From assembly GCF_000756715.1 (NCBI RefSeq), contig NZ_CCSE01000001.1:248001-312000 (forward strand): a stretch of DNA of 64,000 nt. The letters run 5' to 3'. Within the stretch, counting starts at the first letter, position 1; each line of letters starts with the position of its first letter. Source of the stretch: Jeotgalicoccus saudimassiliensis. Lineage in GTDB: Bacteria; Bacillota; Bacilli; Staphylococcales; Salinicoccaceae. The position numbers and the translations under genes were made by a program. The notes below the pieces were generated by a model. It searched no databases and was not told the origin of the DNA. It saw only the letters and a program-made list of their open reading frames with translations. Shown here in pieces: positions 8,821-16,577 of the stretch.

Positions 8821-9168
8821 GTGATTACAATTGATCATATGAACTTTGAGCTCGTGGAAAATTACCGCGATGCATTTGATGAAAAAGTGTTTATTGAAAA
8901 GTACAGTGAACTGCTGAATAAGTATGATTATATTGTCGGCGATGTCGGTTATGAAAAACTGAGGCTTGCCGGATTTTATAAAAATTCAAAACGCAAAGTT
9001 GAGCCGGATAAACGGGTTAATGCGATCGAAGAGTATTTAAATGAATACTGCAACTTCGGCTGTGCGTACTTTATCTTAAGAAAAGTTTCGAAACAGGAAT
9101 TAAAAGAACAGGCTGAAAAGTCTGTTCCGGAACCAACTGAAGAAGTTAATGAAGAGGCCGGGTCTTAG
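8821..9168 (+). CDS. yutD: YutD family protein (DUF1027)
   Basis: A small cytoplasmic protein of 115 residues matching the YutD family, with no known biochemical activity. The family core is visible as NFELVENYRDAFDEKVF, YDYIVGDVGYEKLRLAGFY and EEYLNEYCNFGCAYFILRKV. The C-terminal tail is acidic. Translation starts at GTG, with AAAGGGTG seven bases upstream. The neighbours downstream (YutE-like, YutF-like) are the same as in B. subtilis, where the genes are also adjacent. Confidence 0.85.
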   Translation: MITIDHMNFELVENYRDAFDEKVFIEKYSELLNKYDYIVGDVGYEKLRLAGFYKNSKRKVEPDKRVNAIEEYLNEYCNFGCAYFILRKVSKQELKEQAEKSVPEPTEEVNEEAGS

Positions 9169-9183
9169 GACACGGTCTTTTTT
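9157..9183 (+). terminator. Probable terminator overlapping the yutD stop codon
   Basis: GCCGGGTC and GACACGGT pair with one mismatch and are followed by six T. The hairpin includes the TAG stop codon of yutD. It may be leaky, because the next gene continues in the same direction 60 bp on. Confidence 0.5.
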
Positions 9184-9227
9184 GTTTATGATATGATAAG
9201 AGTGAATAATAATGATGGGGTGTAGAA

Positions 9228-9656
9228 ATGTATTTTGTAGATAAAAACCTTTTAAACACGCGTCTCGACTATATTGAGGGACTGGCTGAAACTATTGATA
9301 CCGGCAATGAACTCGCGCTCGAAAGAGCATGTCATATGCTCATTGAAGCGACTGTGGATGTCGGCAATATGATTATCGATGCATTTATATTAAGAGACCC
9401 GGGAAACTATCAGGATGTTATGGATATTCTCGCACAGGAAAAAGTAATCGATGCAGAAGATGCCGAAAAATTTAAAAGCACGTTCGTCTGGAGAAAAGAG
9501 CTGACAAGAAACTACCAATCAATCAAACATGAAGCAATGCGTGCGGAGTTTAAGAAAAACATCAGTGCGTATAAAAACTTTAAAGCGAGCATCGAACATT
9601 TTTATAAAAATGACCCGCAGGCGGTCACTGCATTCAGCGGAGAGTCGGATGTATAA
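9228..9656 (+). CDS. DUF86 / HepT-like protein (YutE family)
   Basis: A 142-residue helical protein of the DUF86 (HepT-like) superfamily. The sequence LALERACHMLIEATVDVGNMIIDAF is the family core. DUF86 proteins are best known as HEPN toxins paired with MNT nucleotidyltransferase antitoxins, but no nucleotidyltransferase gene lies next to this one. The YutE subfamily sits in a conserved housekeeping neighbourhood instead. The HEPN R-X4-H-X-Y motif is not intact: the region reads RKELTRNYQSI. A role as an active RNase toxin is therefore doubtful. The gene overlaps the start of the HAD phosphatase by 8 bp. Confidence 0.8.
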   Translation: MYFVDKNLLNTRLDYIEGLAETIDTGNELALERACHMLIEATVDVGNMIIDAFILRDPGNYQDVMDILAQEKVIDAEDAEKFKSTFVWRKELTRNYQSIKHEAMRAEFKKNISAYKNFKASIEHFYKNDPQAVTAFSGESDV

Positions 9657-10410
9657 AGGATATTTAATAGATCTCGACGGCACGATGTTTAACGGCGATG
9701 CTGTTATCGACGGTGCCGTCGATTTTATTGACCGGCTGAACACGGCCGGTATTCCGTACTTATTTTTAACGAATAATGCGACGAGACGTCCGTCGGAAAT
9801 TCTCGGGAAGTTTGTGAGTATGGGATTTACGACGACAGAAAATCATATTTATACGTCAGCTCAAGCGATGAAAACGTATCTCGAAGCGGAGTTTGATGCA
9901 CCGTCCGTGTATTTAATCGGCACGGACAGTTTTCGTGATACGCTGACAGAGGGCGGTACAATTACGCTGAATGATTCTGCACCGGATGCTGTTGTAATGG
10001 GGCTTGATACATCGATTACGTTTGAAAAAATTACAACTGCGTGCCGACTGATACAGACAGGTGCGCGTTTTTTGGCAACCAATCCGGATATAAAGATTAA
10101 AACGGATTTCGGTTTTTCACCGGGAAACGGTTCTTTCGTTAAACTGATCAGCGAAGTTACAGGTGTTGAGCCGCTCATTACAGGAAAGCCGAACCGTTAT
10201 ATTTTGGACGGTGCACTGAAGCGGCTGAATATGTCAGCTGACGATGTGGCGATGGTCGGGGATAATTACGACACAGATATACTGACAGGCATTAACGGCG
10301 GACTCTATACCATTCACGTCGGCACAGGCGTGCATACAAAAAGAGAAGTCATGATGAAAAATGTACCGCCGTCCCATACGGTGGATACACTTCTGGACTG
10401 GCAGTTATAA
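9649..10410 (+). CDS. HAD-IIA family phosphatase (NagD/YutF-like)
   Basis: A 253-residue haloacid dehalogenase-like phosphatase. Motif I is LIDLDGTMFNGD close to the N-terminus (nucleophile is the first Asp of DLDGT). Motif II is FLTNNATR, the motif III lysine lies in ITGKPNRYIL, and motif IV is VGDNYDTDI. The type IIA cap lies between motifs II and III. The open frame extends 40 codons further upstream, but that part overlaps the DUF86 gene and does not resemble the family. ATG at 9649 has GGAGAG a few bases before it and the protein then begins MYKGYLIDLDGT as expected. Related enzymes act on p-nitrophenyl phosphate, nucleotides or sugar phosphates; the real substrate is unknown. Confidence 0.87.
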   Translation: MYKGYLIDLDGTMFNGDAVIDGAVDFIDRLNTAGIPYLFLTNNATRRPSEILGKFVSMGFTTTENHIYTSAQAMKTYLEAEFDAPSVYLIGTDSFRDTLTEGGTITLNDSAPDAVVMGLDTSITFEKITTACRLIQTGARFLATNPDIKIKTDFGFSPGNGSFVKLISEVTGVEPLITGKPNRYILDGALKRLNMSADDVAMVGDNYDTDILTGINGGLYTIHVGTGVHTKREVMMKNVPPSHTVDTLLDWQL

Positions 10411-10419
10411 TTCACCTGA

Positions 10420-10467
10420 CGCTCGTGTTAACCGTAAATAAATTACGGTTAACACGAGCGTTTTTTT
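10420..10467 (+). terminator. Strong terminator that also contains a BirA-type operator
   Basis: An 18-bp perfect stem (CGCTCGTGTTAACCGTAA with its exact complement) closes a five-base loop and is followed by seven T, a strong terminator for the HAD phosphatase transcript. The core GTGTTAACC-N13-GGTTAACAC also matches the biotin repressor operator pattern found before bio genes in Bacillota. Confidence 0.85.
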
Positions 10468-10477
10468 CTGTTATGAT
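10427..10477 (+). promoter_or_regulatory. bioY promoter with overlapping BirA operator
   Basis: A -35 element TTAACA (10449-10454), a 17-bp spacer and a -10 element TATGAT (10472-10477) precede bioY. The -35 lies inside the right half of the inverted repeat GTGTTAACC-N13-GGTTAACAC (10425-10455). A BirA dimer bound there would cover the promoter, as at known biotin operons. Motif match is by eye. Confidence 0.65.
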
Positions 10478-10507
10478 GTAAATAATCAAACAGACTGGAG
10501 TAACAAT

Positions 10508-11038
10508 ATGAAAACCAAACACCTCGTTTTTGCCGCATTGTTTACTGCGCTTATTGCCGTCGGCGCACAGCTCAGAATATCGCTCGGGCCTATTCCTTTT
10601 ACATTGCAGGTGCCGATGGTGCTGCTTGCAGGACTGCTTCTCGGCAGAAAGCTCGGGTTGATAACAGTTACAGCATACATATTTATCGGCCTGATCGGTA
10701 TTCCTGTATTTGCCGGTGCCGGAGGACCGGGCGCCTTCGTGTCGCCGTCGTTCGGCTTTGTGCTAGGATTTATACCGGGTGTCGTAATTACAGCGATGGG
10801 CGGCAACACTCAGCCCGTGCGCATGATGACTTTTACGATTCTCGGTATGTGTGCAATATTCATATGCGGTGTCGTTTACTTTTCATTTATTATGAACGCT
10901 GTAATCGGCACGCCGATGACACTTGTGGAAATATTAATGGCAGCAGTCGTGCCGTTTTTAATTAAAGATATAATACTTGCAGTGATGACGGTAATGTTTG
11001 CAAGAACATTGACAATGAGAGGGCTTCTGCTGACGTAA
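10508..11038 (+). CDS. bioY: Biotin transporter BioY (ECF substrate-binding subunit)
   Basis: A 176-residue membrane protein of the BioY family, the biotin-specific S component of ECF transporters. The family signatures LTALIAVGAQLRISLGPIPFTLQ, the LAGLLLG segment and the GGPGAFVSPSFGFVLGFIPG loop are all visible. No EcfA/EcfT energising genes are nearby, which is usual because they are shared among S components and encoded elsewhere. The start has CTGGAG eight bases upstream. The overlapping BirA-like operator and promoter predict repression when biotin is abundant. Confidence 0.92.
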   Translation: MKTKHLVFAALFTALIAVGAQLRISLGPIPFTLQVPMVLLAGLLLGRKLGLITVTAYIFIGLIGIPVFAGAGGPGAFVSPSFGFVLGFIPGVVITAMGGNTQPVRMMTFTILGMCAIFICGVVYFSFIMNAVIGTPMTLVEILMAAVVPFLIKDIILAVMTVMFARTLTMRGLLLT

Positions 11039-11133
11039 AAATAGGACTTTCAAATGATGGATTTTTAAGTGTATTTCTATTATAATATAGTGTATACAAA
11101 GTAATGCTCATAAATTGATTGGAGTGAACTCAT

Positions 11134-11376
11134 ATGGCAGTAAGTCAGGATACTATGTACGAACAAGTTGAAGAAGTATTAGATAAATTACGTCCATTCC
11201 TTCTGCGTGACGGCGGAGACGTTGAACTCGTAGATGTTGAAGACGGTATTGTGAAGCTCAGACTTCTTGGAGCTTGCGGAACATGCCCAAGTTCAACGAT
11301 TACACTTAAAGCCGGTATCGAACGTGCACTTCTAGAAGAAGTACCAGGTTTTGTTGAGATCGAACAAGTGTTTTAA
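11134..11376 (+). CDS. NifU-like iron-sulfur cluster carrier (YutI-like)
   Basis: An 80-residue protein made of a single NifU C-terminal domain. It carries the cluster-binding Cys-X2-Cys in [16 protein letters not shown], preceded by [17 protein letters not shown]. Such proteins (Nfu) receive and deliver Fe-S clusters in the SUF system of Bacillota. It is followed by its own terminator, and the IscA-like carrier is two genes downstream, so the neighbourhood is devoted to iron-sulfur handling and redox. Confidence 0.9.
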   Translation: MAVSQDTMYEQVEEVLDKLRPFLLRDGGDVELVDVEDGIVKLRLLGACGTCPSSTITLKAGIERALLEEVPGFVEIEQVF

Positions 11377-11381
11377 ATCGC

Positions 11382-11411
11382 AACTAGAGACGTGCCGTCT
11401 CTAGTTTTTTT
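11382..11411 (+). terminator. Terminator after the NifU-like gene
   Basis: AACTAGAGACG and CGTCTCTAGTT form an 11-bp stem with a three-base loop followed by a T run. Confidence 0.85.
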
Positions 11412-11437
11412 ATTTATATAGGTGAGGAGAATGACCA

Positions 11438-11683
11438 ATGTATACAATTGTCGAGTTTTGTAACGCCAATATGCAAAAAGGAACTCACGATGTGTATGCT
11501 CAGCTGGATGGAAATCCGGGAATCGATGTCGTCGATTATGAATGCACAAACAATTGCGGTTTGTGCAGTAAAAGTTATTTTGTTCTCGTAGACGGGGAAA
11601 TCGTAGCTGCAAAAAACAGTGAGCAGCTGCTTGAGAAAACTTATAAGCGGATAGACAAAAATAATCAGGCATTAGATGAGTGA
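11438..11683 (+). CDS. yuzB: YuzB family protein (DUF1450)
   Basis: An 81-residue protein of the DUF1450 family, with predicted thioredoxin-like topology and no known activity. Conserved cysteines appear in VEFCNANM near the N-terminus and in YECTNNCGLCSKSYFVLVDGE, the family core. The gene sits between the NifU-like and IscA-like genes, the same order as in B. subtilis, which hints at a role in metal or thiol chemistry. A GAGGAG ribosome site precedes the ATG. Confidence 0.82.
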   Translation: MYTIVEFCNANMQKGTHDVYAQLDGNPGIDVVDYECTNNCGLCSKSYFVLVDGEIVAAKNSEQLLEKTYKRIDKNNQALDE

Positions 11684-11771
11684 ACTCATCGTTGGTGCTA
11701 ATGTTTTACGTGTAGTATAATTAGGATATTGAGAATTATGTAACAAAGTATTAAGAACAGGAGTGATTTAT

Positions 11772-12131
11772 ATGTCATCGGTAACACTGACTGAAAGTGC
11801 AGCATACGAAGTAAAAGATATGCTGGAAGCAAATGACATGGCAGATGGTTTCCTGCGATTTAAAATACAGGGCGGAGGCTGTACCGGTTTAACTTACGGT
11901 ATGGCTGCAGAAAGCGAAGCTACAGACAAAGATGAAGTGTTTGAATACCACGGTGTGAAAATGCTTGTAGCCAAGATGGACCTGCCTGTTGTAGACGGTA
12001 CTGTAATTGACTTTAAACAGTCGCTTATCGGCGGCGGCTTCACGATTGAAAATCCGAATGCAAGCCTGTCATGCGGCTGCGGATCATCGTTTAGAACCGA
12101 AGCAAATGCGGGTGCTCCCGGGGACTGTTAA
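11772..12131 (+). CDS. IscA/HesB family iron-sulfur assembly protein (YutM-like)
   Basis: A 119-residue A-type carrier. The three conserved cysteines are present: one in QGGGCTGLTYGM and two in SLSCGCGSSF. Between them is the FKQSLIGGGFTIENPNA stretch typical of the family. A GTG three codons upstream (11763) lies inside the AGGAGTG ribosome site, so ATG at 11772 is the more sensible start. The C-terminal extension after the Cys-Gly-Cys motif (SSFRTEANAGAPGDC) ends in another cysteine. It probably transfers Fe-S clusters to apo-enzymes; the downstream neighbour is the respiratory NADH dehydrogenase. Confidence 0.88.
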   Translation: MSSVTLTESAAYEVKDMLEANDMADGFLRFKIQGGGCTGLTYGMAAESEATDKDEVFEYHGVKMLVAKMDLPVVDGTVIDFKQSLIGGGFTIENPNASLSCGCGSSFRTEANAGAPGDC

Positions 12132-12137
12132 AATTCG

Positions 12138-12177
12138 TGGAAACGCTTGAAATATTACCATTTAGTGCTAATATAAT
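12138..12177 (+). promoter_or_regulatory. ndh promoter with a possible cre site
   Basis: TTGAAA (12148-12153), an 18-bp spacer and TATAAT (12172-12177) form a good promoter. TGGAAACGCTTGAA (12138-12151), overlapping the -35, matches the CcpA cre consensus TGWAARCGYTWNCW at all but two positions. CcpA control is possible but not strong on this evidence. Confidence 0.45.
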
Positions 12178-12246
12178 ACTTGGTATAGAAACTGGAACAA
12201 CAGTTTAACAACATATAAAACTTTTTCGCAGGAAGGGAAATAAATT

Positions 12247-13458
12247 ATGAGCTATGAAAGAAAAAAAATCCTGGTACTAGGTGCAGGTTACGCTGGCCTG
12301 TCTACAGTTGCAAAACTTCAAAAAATTATTGGAGTCCAGGAAGCGGACATCACTTTAATCAACAAAAATGAGTATCACTATGAATCAACATGGCTGCACG
12401 AAACGGCAGCAGGTTCTATGAACTGGGAAGAGGGCGTATACCCGATTGCTAAAGTTGTAGACAACATGAAAACGCGTTTCATCCCGGCTGAGGTTACGAA
12501 AATCAACCGCGATGAGCAGACTGTTGAAACGACTCAGGGTGTATTCGAATTCGATACGCTTGTAGTGGCACTTGGATTTGAAAGTGAATCATTCGGTATT
12601 AAAGGCATGGACGAGTTTGCAACGACAATCGTCAGCCCTCAGACTGCTGTTGAAACACGTGAAGAAATTGAAAAGAACTTTATCAATTATAAAACTTCAA
12701 AAGATCCTAAAGATCTTTCTATTCTTGTCGGAGGAGCAGGGTTCACAGGTGTTGAATTCCTTGGTGAGCTTGTTGAAACATTACCTGTACTATGTAAAGC
12801 ACACGGTATTGACTACAACAACGTTAAGATTACATGTGTAGAAGCAATGCCTTCAATGCTTCCGATGTTCTCTGATGAATTAACTAAACACGCAGTTGAT
12901 TTTCTTGAGGCACGCGGAGTTGAATTTATGCTCGGCACTGCAATTACTGCAGCGAACGAAAACGGATTCGTTGTTAAAGTCAACGACGAAGAGAAGCAGC
13001 TGGAAGCTTCAAGCGTAGTATGGACAGCGGGAGTACGCGGTTCACGTCTGATGGAAGAATCATTCGAAGGCGTTAAACGCGGACGCATCGTAGTTAAAGA
13101 AGATTTAACTATTGACGGCTATCCGAACATCTTCGCTATCGGAGACGTTGCAGCAGTTATGAACGGCACCGGCGAAAATGCCCGTCCGTATCCGACAACA
13201 GCTCAAATTGCGATGCAGTTAGGTGAGCACACTGCTAAGAATATTAAGCTTCAGTTAAACGGTGAAAAAACTGAAGGATTTGAATATGATGACAAGGGAA
13301 CAGTATGTTCACTTGGTGCCAATGATGGTGTCGGTGTAGTTTTAGGCCGTGAAATCAAAGGTAAATCAGCAGCATTCATGAAGAAAGTCATCGATACACG
13401 TGCGGTACTTAAAATCGGCGGCATAGTATTAGGTGCAACAAAAGGTAAATTCCTGTAA
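12247..13458 (+). CDS. ndh: Type II NADH:quinone oxidoreductase (NDH-2)
   Basis: A 403-residue flavoprotein that passes electrons from NADH to menaquinone at the inner face of the membrane without pumping protons. The FAD-binding GAGYAGL lies near the N-terminus. The quinone-site [10 protein letters not shown] and FAD-contact FAIGDVAAV motifs lie in the C-terminal third, and the NADH-binding [10 protein letters not shown] motif in the middle. The sequence closely follows the NDH-2 of S. aureus from end to end, including the [14 protein letters not shown] and [13 protein letters not shown] segments. Its ribosome site is AGGAAGGG. It has its own promoter and is followed by a terminator. Confidence 0.92.
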   Translation: MSYERKKILVLGAGYAGLSTVAKLQKIIGVQEADITLINKNEYHYESTWLHETAAGSMNWEEGVYPIAKVVDNMKTRFIPAEVTKINRDEQTVETTQGVFEFDTLVVALGFESESFGIKGMDEFATTIVSPQTAVETREEIEKNFINYKTSKDPKDLSILVGGAGFTGVEFLGELVETLPVLCKAHGIDYNNVKITCVEAMPSMLPMFSDELTKHAVDFLEARGVEFMLGTAITAANENGFVVKVNDEEKQLEASSVVWTAGVRGSRLMEESFEGVKRGRIVVKEDLTIDGYPNIFAIGDVAAVMNGTGENARPYPTTAQIAMQLGEHTAKNIKLQLNGEKTEGFEYDDKGTVCSLGANDGVGVVLGREIKGKSAAFMKKVIDTRAVLKIGGIVLGATKGKFL

Positions 13459-13477
13459 TTTAAAAAATCAGCATTAT

Positions 13478-13514
13478 GCATGGGTATATATAATGCCCAT
13501 GCTTTTATTTTTTT
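13478..13514 (+). terminator. Terminator after ndh
   Basis: GCATGGG and CCCATGC pair across an AT-rich loop and are followed by a run of T broken by a single A. Confidence 0.7.
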
Positions 13515-13527
13515 GGAGGCAACAATT

Positions 13528-13851
13528 ATGACAATGAATATCGTTCAGCTGTTTATCTCTGTACTGCTGTACTTTGTCCTGTTTTACGGAATCAGCTTCA
13601 TTCTGAATATGATTTTGAAAATGACATGGATTATGGCGTTCGTTTATCCTGTAATCGTACTGTGGATCATCGGCAGAGTCTCATTATTTGACTACATATC
13701 AAGTCCCGGTGAATCTTTCAATACATTGTGGGACAACATTATCGGAATATCGATGTTTGACATCGTGATTTTAGGCAGCGGATTTATCGGAATTATTTTA
13801 GCGGGCATGACAATACGCTACTTGAGAAAAGCAGGCTACCAAATGTTTTAG
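13528..13851 (+). CDS. YuiB family small membrane protein
   Basis: A 107-residue protein with three predicted membrane helices (about residues 5-25, 32-52 and 80-100). It resembles YuiB, whose function is unknown. The frame extends 16 codons further upstream, but that part overlaps the ndh terminator and lacks a ribosome site; ATG at 13528 has GGAGG nine bases before it. The position between ndh and pepA is the same as in B. subtilis. It ends 12 bp before pepA, suggesting cotranscription. Confidence 0.78.
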   Translation: MTMNIVQLFISVLLYFVLFYGISFILNMILKMTWIMAFVYPVIVLWIIGRVSLFDYISSPGESFNTLWDNIIGISMFDIVILGSGFIGIILAGMTIRYLRKAGYQMF

Positions 13852-13863
13852 GGGGAACGCATT

Positions 13864-15354
13864 TTGAATATTAAATTTGAAGAGAAGTATATTGCTGATG
13901 AAGCGGCAATAGTAATCGGTTTACCTGAAAATATTAAAGAACTGAAGAATTTTGACGAGCTCGATACATTATTGAACGGTTTGACTGAAGAGATTATTTC
14001 GGCAAACGTACTGTCTGACAAATACGGTAAAGTAACGACAACCGGTGTGACTATCCAGCGTCAGTACCGTAAAGTGATCGCTGTCGGTCTTGGAGACAGC
14101 AGCGAACTGACTGCGCTGAAAGTACAAAAAGCTGTCGGTAAACTGTTCCAGTTTATGGCCGGTGAAAAAGACACTGAAATACAGATTATACTGGATACTT
14201 TTTCATTTGAACCTGAAGACGTGGCGGATGCTGTCGGTATGATGTCTGCAGTAAGCAGCCACAAACTGACAGGATACGATTCATCTGATAAAAAACAGTT
14301 CCATGATGAACTGGACATCACACTTGTTACAAAAGCTGATGTGAAAAGTGCATACGAACACGGTGCATCACTTGGCAGCAGCATTACACTTGCGAGAGAT
14401 TTTGCAACAATGCCGCCGAACATGCTCTACCCGGAAAGCTTCGCAGATCAACTGGCAGTTCACTTTAAAGACCGTCCACATGTTAAAGGTGAGGTCAAAG
14501 ATTTTGATACACTGATTCAGGAAGGTTTCGGTCTTCTTGCAGCAGTCGGCAAAGCTTCTGTCAGAAAACCGAGACTCGTGACGATTGAGTATAAGCATCC
14601 TGACGCAACCGATGATGCGCCGATTGCTTTAATCGGAAAAGGAATTACGTACGACTCAGGCGGCTATTCACTTAAATCGCGCAACGGCATGCGTTCGATG
14701 AAGTACGATATGAGCGGTGCGGCAAACGTTGTCGGTATGATGGATGCAATTACTAAACTGGAACTTCCTGTTCACGCAGTGGCTGTTCTCGCCCTTGCAG
14801 AAAACATGGTCGACGGTAACGGTATGCGTCCGGATGACGTTTACAAATCACTGTCAGGAAAAACAGTTGAGGTATCGAATACTGATGCTGAGGGCCGTCT
14901 GGTACTTGCAGATGCAGTGTACTATGCAGCGACGAAATTCAGTCCTAAAATTATGATGGACTTTGCAACTCTGACGGGTGCAGTCATTCAGGCAATTGGT
15001 GAAAACCGTACCGGAGTATTTACAAACCAGGGCAGAAAGTTCATCAACAATCTGTTAATCAGCAGTAAAGTGACAGGTGAAGACATCTGGCATCTGCCAA
15101 TGTCAGAGCAGGAAGATGAAAGAGTGAAAAAATCGGATATAGCGGATCTGCTTAATGCTGACTTTAAGCCTGGCGGTGCGTCATTTGCTGCAGCATTTAT
15201 TAATCAGTTCACAGAAGGCACACCGTGGGTACACTTTGATATTGCAGGGACGAGCAACACATCACGCTCAACACCATTTGCTAAAAAGGGCTCTACAGGT
15301 GTCATGATCCGTACGATACTCGACTTAATTGAATCGGGTACACTGTATGAATAA
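13864..15354 (+). CDS. pepA: Leucyl aminopeptidase, M17 family
   Basis: A 496-residue cytosolic aminopeptidase that releases N-terminal residues from peptides and needs two metal ions. The M17 signature NTDAEGRLVLADA is intact. The catalytic lysine and metal ligands lie in LIGKGITYDSGGYSLK and MKYDMSGAANVVG, and the C-terminal WVHFDIAGTSNTS motif is present. The N-terminal 160 residues form the usual poorly conserved macro-like domain. Translation starts at TTG behind AGGGGGAACG. The thioesterase gene overlaps its end by 8 bp. Its job fits with the Opp peptide importer elsewhere in the window. Confidence 0.92.
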   Translation: MNIKFEEKYIADEAAIVIGLPENIKELKNFDELDTLLNGLTEEIISANVLSDKYGKVTTTGVTIQRQYRKVIAVGLGDSSELTALKVQKAVGKLFQFMAGEKDTEIQIILDTFSFEPEDVADAVGMMSAVSSHKLTGYDSSDKKQFHDELDITLVTKADVKSAYEHGASLGSSITLARDFATMPPNMLYPESFADQLAVHFKDRPHVKGEVKDFDTLIQEGFGLLAAVGKASVRKPRLVTIEYKHPDATDDAPIALIGKGITYDSGGYSLKSRNGMRSMKYDMSGAANVVGMMDAITKLELPVHAVAVLALAENMVDGNGMRPDDVYKSLSGKTVEVSNTDAEGRLVLADAVYYAATKFSPKIMMDFATLTGAVIQAIGENRTGVFTNQGRKFINNLLISSKVTGEDIWHLPMSEQEDERVKKSDIADLLNADFKPGGASFAAAFINQFTEGTPWVHFDIAGTSNTSRSTPFAKKGSTGVMIRTILDLIESGTLYE

Positions 15355-15721
15355 AGGTGTATTGAAGGCACTCGGTATTAAAATTACAGTTGACGAGATT
15401 GGTAAATGTGCAGTGGAAATGCCGATTACTGAAAAAGTAATGCAACCGTTTGGATACGTCCATGGCGGTGTGAACGTCCTCCTTGCAGAAACAGCAGCGA
15501 GCATGGGTGCATACAAAATGATTTCGGATGATGAAATTGCGTTTGGCATGGAAATCAACGCCAATCATTTGCGAGCAAAACAGGAAGGTGTACTGACAGC
15601 GACAGCACTTTTAAAGCACGGCGGTTCCACATCGCAGGTATGGGAAATCGAAGTGACTGACGAAGAAGATAAACTGGTCGCACTGAGCAGATGTACAGTC
15701 GCAATCAGGAAGAAAAGATAA
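15347..15721 (+). CDS. Hotdog-fold thioesterase (PaaI/YdiI-like)
   Basis: A 125-residue single-domain acyl-CoA thioesterase. The catalytic signature PFGYVHGGVNVLLAETAAS holds the conserved HGG and the glutamate that acts as base or nucleophile. The second half ends with the QVWEIEVTDEEDKLVALSRCTVAI strand pair typical of the fold. It resembles the YdiI/EntH type, some of which hydrolyse dihydroxynaphthoyl-CoA in menaquinone synthesis; the substrate here is unproven. ATG at 15347 overlaps the pepA stop by 8 bp, so translation is probably coupled. The frame opens six codons earlier with a TTG that lacks a ribosome site. Confidence 0.85.
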   Translation: MNKGVLKALGIKITVDEIGKCAVEMPITEKVMQPFGYVHGGVNVLLAETAASMGAYKMISDDEIAFGMEINANHLRAKQEGVLTATALLKHGGSTSQVWEIEVTDEEDKLVALSRCTVAIRKKR

Positions 15722-15735
15722 ATATGTATGTTGAA

Positions 15736-15767
15736 CCAGGAATCCGGTCACGGATTCCTGGTTTTTT
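15736..15767 (+). terminator. Terminator after the thioesterase gene
   Basis: CCAGGAATCCG and CGGATTCCTGG pair across a four-base loop and are followed by six T. Repeat array 1 begins right after it. Confidence 0.88.
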
Positions 15768-15784
15768 GCTTGTGTGGACATTTG

Positions 15785-16104
15785 CACCGCAATGAGCGTG
15801 CGTCATTCCCGGGCAACCGGGTTATCACCGCAATGAGCGCGCGTCACTCCCGGGCAAGTGAGTTATCACCGCAATGAGGGTGTGTCATTCCCGGGTAACC
15901 GGGTTATCACCGCAATGAGGACGCCTCATTCCCGGGTAAGTGAGTTATCACCGCAATGAGCGTGCGTCATTCCCGAACAAGCACGTTATCACCGCAATGA
16001 GCGCGCGTCATTCCCGGGCAAGTGAGTTATCACCGCAATGAGGACGCCTCATTCCCGAACAACCGGCTTATCTCCGCAATGAGCGCGCATCAATCCCGGC
16101 CAAA
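15785..16104. repeat. Tandem repeat array 1: eight units of 41 bp
   Basis: Eight direct repeats begin at 15785, 15826, 15867, 15908, 15949, 15990, 16031 and 16072, every one exactly 41 bp apart. Seven start CACCGCAATGAG; the last starts CTCCGCAATGAG and fades out. Each holds the dyad AATGA-N7-TCATT, and in units 4 and 7 the arms lengthen to AATGAGG-ACG-CCTCATT by paired changes. The linker alternates between CAACCGGGTTAT-like and CAAGTGAGTTAT-like forms. The array fills the gap between two convergent terminators (thioesterase and mnhG) and encodes no plausible protein. Confidence 0.95.
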
Positions 16105-16106
16105 AC

Positions 16107-16142
16107 CAAAAAACACTCCCCGGAATCAAACCCGGGGAGTGC
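16107..16142 (-). terminator. Terminator of the mnh operon
   Basis: Read leftward, GCACTCCCCGG and CCGGGGAGTG pair across a short loop and are followed by six T, directly after the mnhG stop codon. Confidence 0.88.
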
Positions 16143-16154
16143 ATTTACTATTAA

Positions 16155-16577
16155 TTAATCATCAAGTTCTTTGTCTTTGCTGCGTTCGATTTTCAATCTG
16201 GCTGTTTCTTCAGTATCCACTTCCGAACCAGTTTCTGCACGTTTCAATTCATTAAGAATTGTCAGTTTGTAAGGTTCAACATCCGAGTGGAAGGCACTTC
16301 TCGCAATAAAGTGCGCACCAACAGGGGCAGAGATGAAAATAAACAGTACAGCAAGTAACAGCTGTGTATCAAATTCTGCATGGTAGTATCCGAAGTAAAT
16401 GAATACTCCAATCAGTGTCAGTCCAACACCGAACGTTGAACTTTTAGATGCAGCGTGCAGCCGTGTATATGTATCCGGGAGACGGATTATTCCGACTGCA
16501 GCAACTACTGTGAAAAAGGCACCTGCGATTAAGAAAAATGTTATCAGACTAACTATTATTATCTCTGTCATTTTCAA
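16155..16577 (-). CDS. mnhG: Na+/H+ antiporter subunit MnhG
   Basis: A 140-residue subunit of the multisubunit Mnh (Mrp) Na+/H+ antiporter, with three helices in the first 85 residues. The family segments VGIIRLPDTYTRLHAASKSSTFGVGLTLIG and FISAPVGAHFIARSAFHS are clear. It has a longer charged tail than MnhF. Translation starts at TTG behind AAAGGTG, 29 bp inside the end of mnhF. It is the last gene of the operon, before a strong terminator. Confidence 0.9.
   Translation of the reverse strand: MKMTEIIIVSLITFFLIAGAFFTVVAAVGIIRLPDTYTRLHAASKSSTFGVGLTLIGVFIYFGYYHAEFDTQLLLAVLFIFISAPVGAHFIARSAFHSDVEPYKLTILNELKRAETGSEVDTEETARLKIERSKDKELDD

Noticed and set aside
9529-9648. Longer start for the HAD phosphatase
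   Set aside because: Forty basic codons overlap the DUF86 gene and do not resemble the family; the true start at 9649 has a ribosome site and gives the expected N-terminus.
16022-16255. Rightward 77-codon frame over the end of array 1
   Set aside because: It spans the repeat, the mnh terminator and the antisense of mnhG, with no ribosome site.
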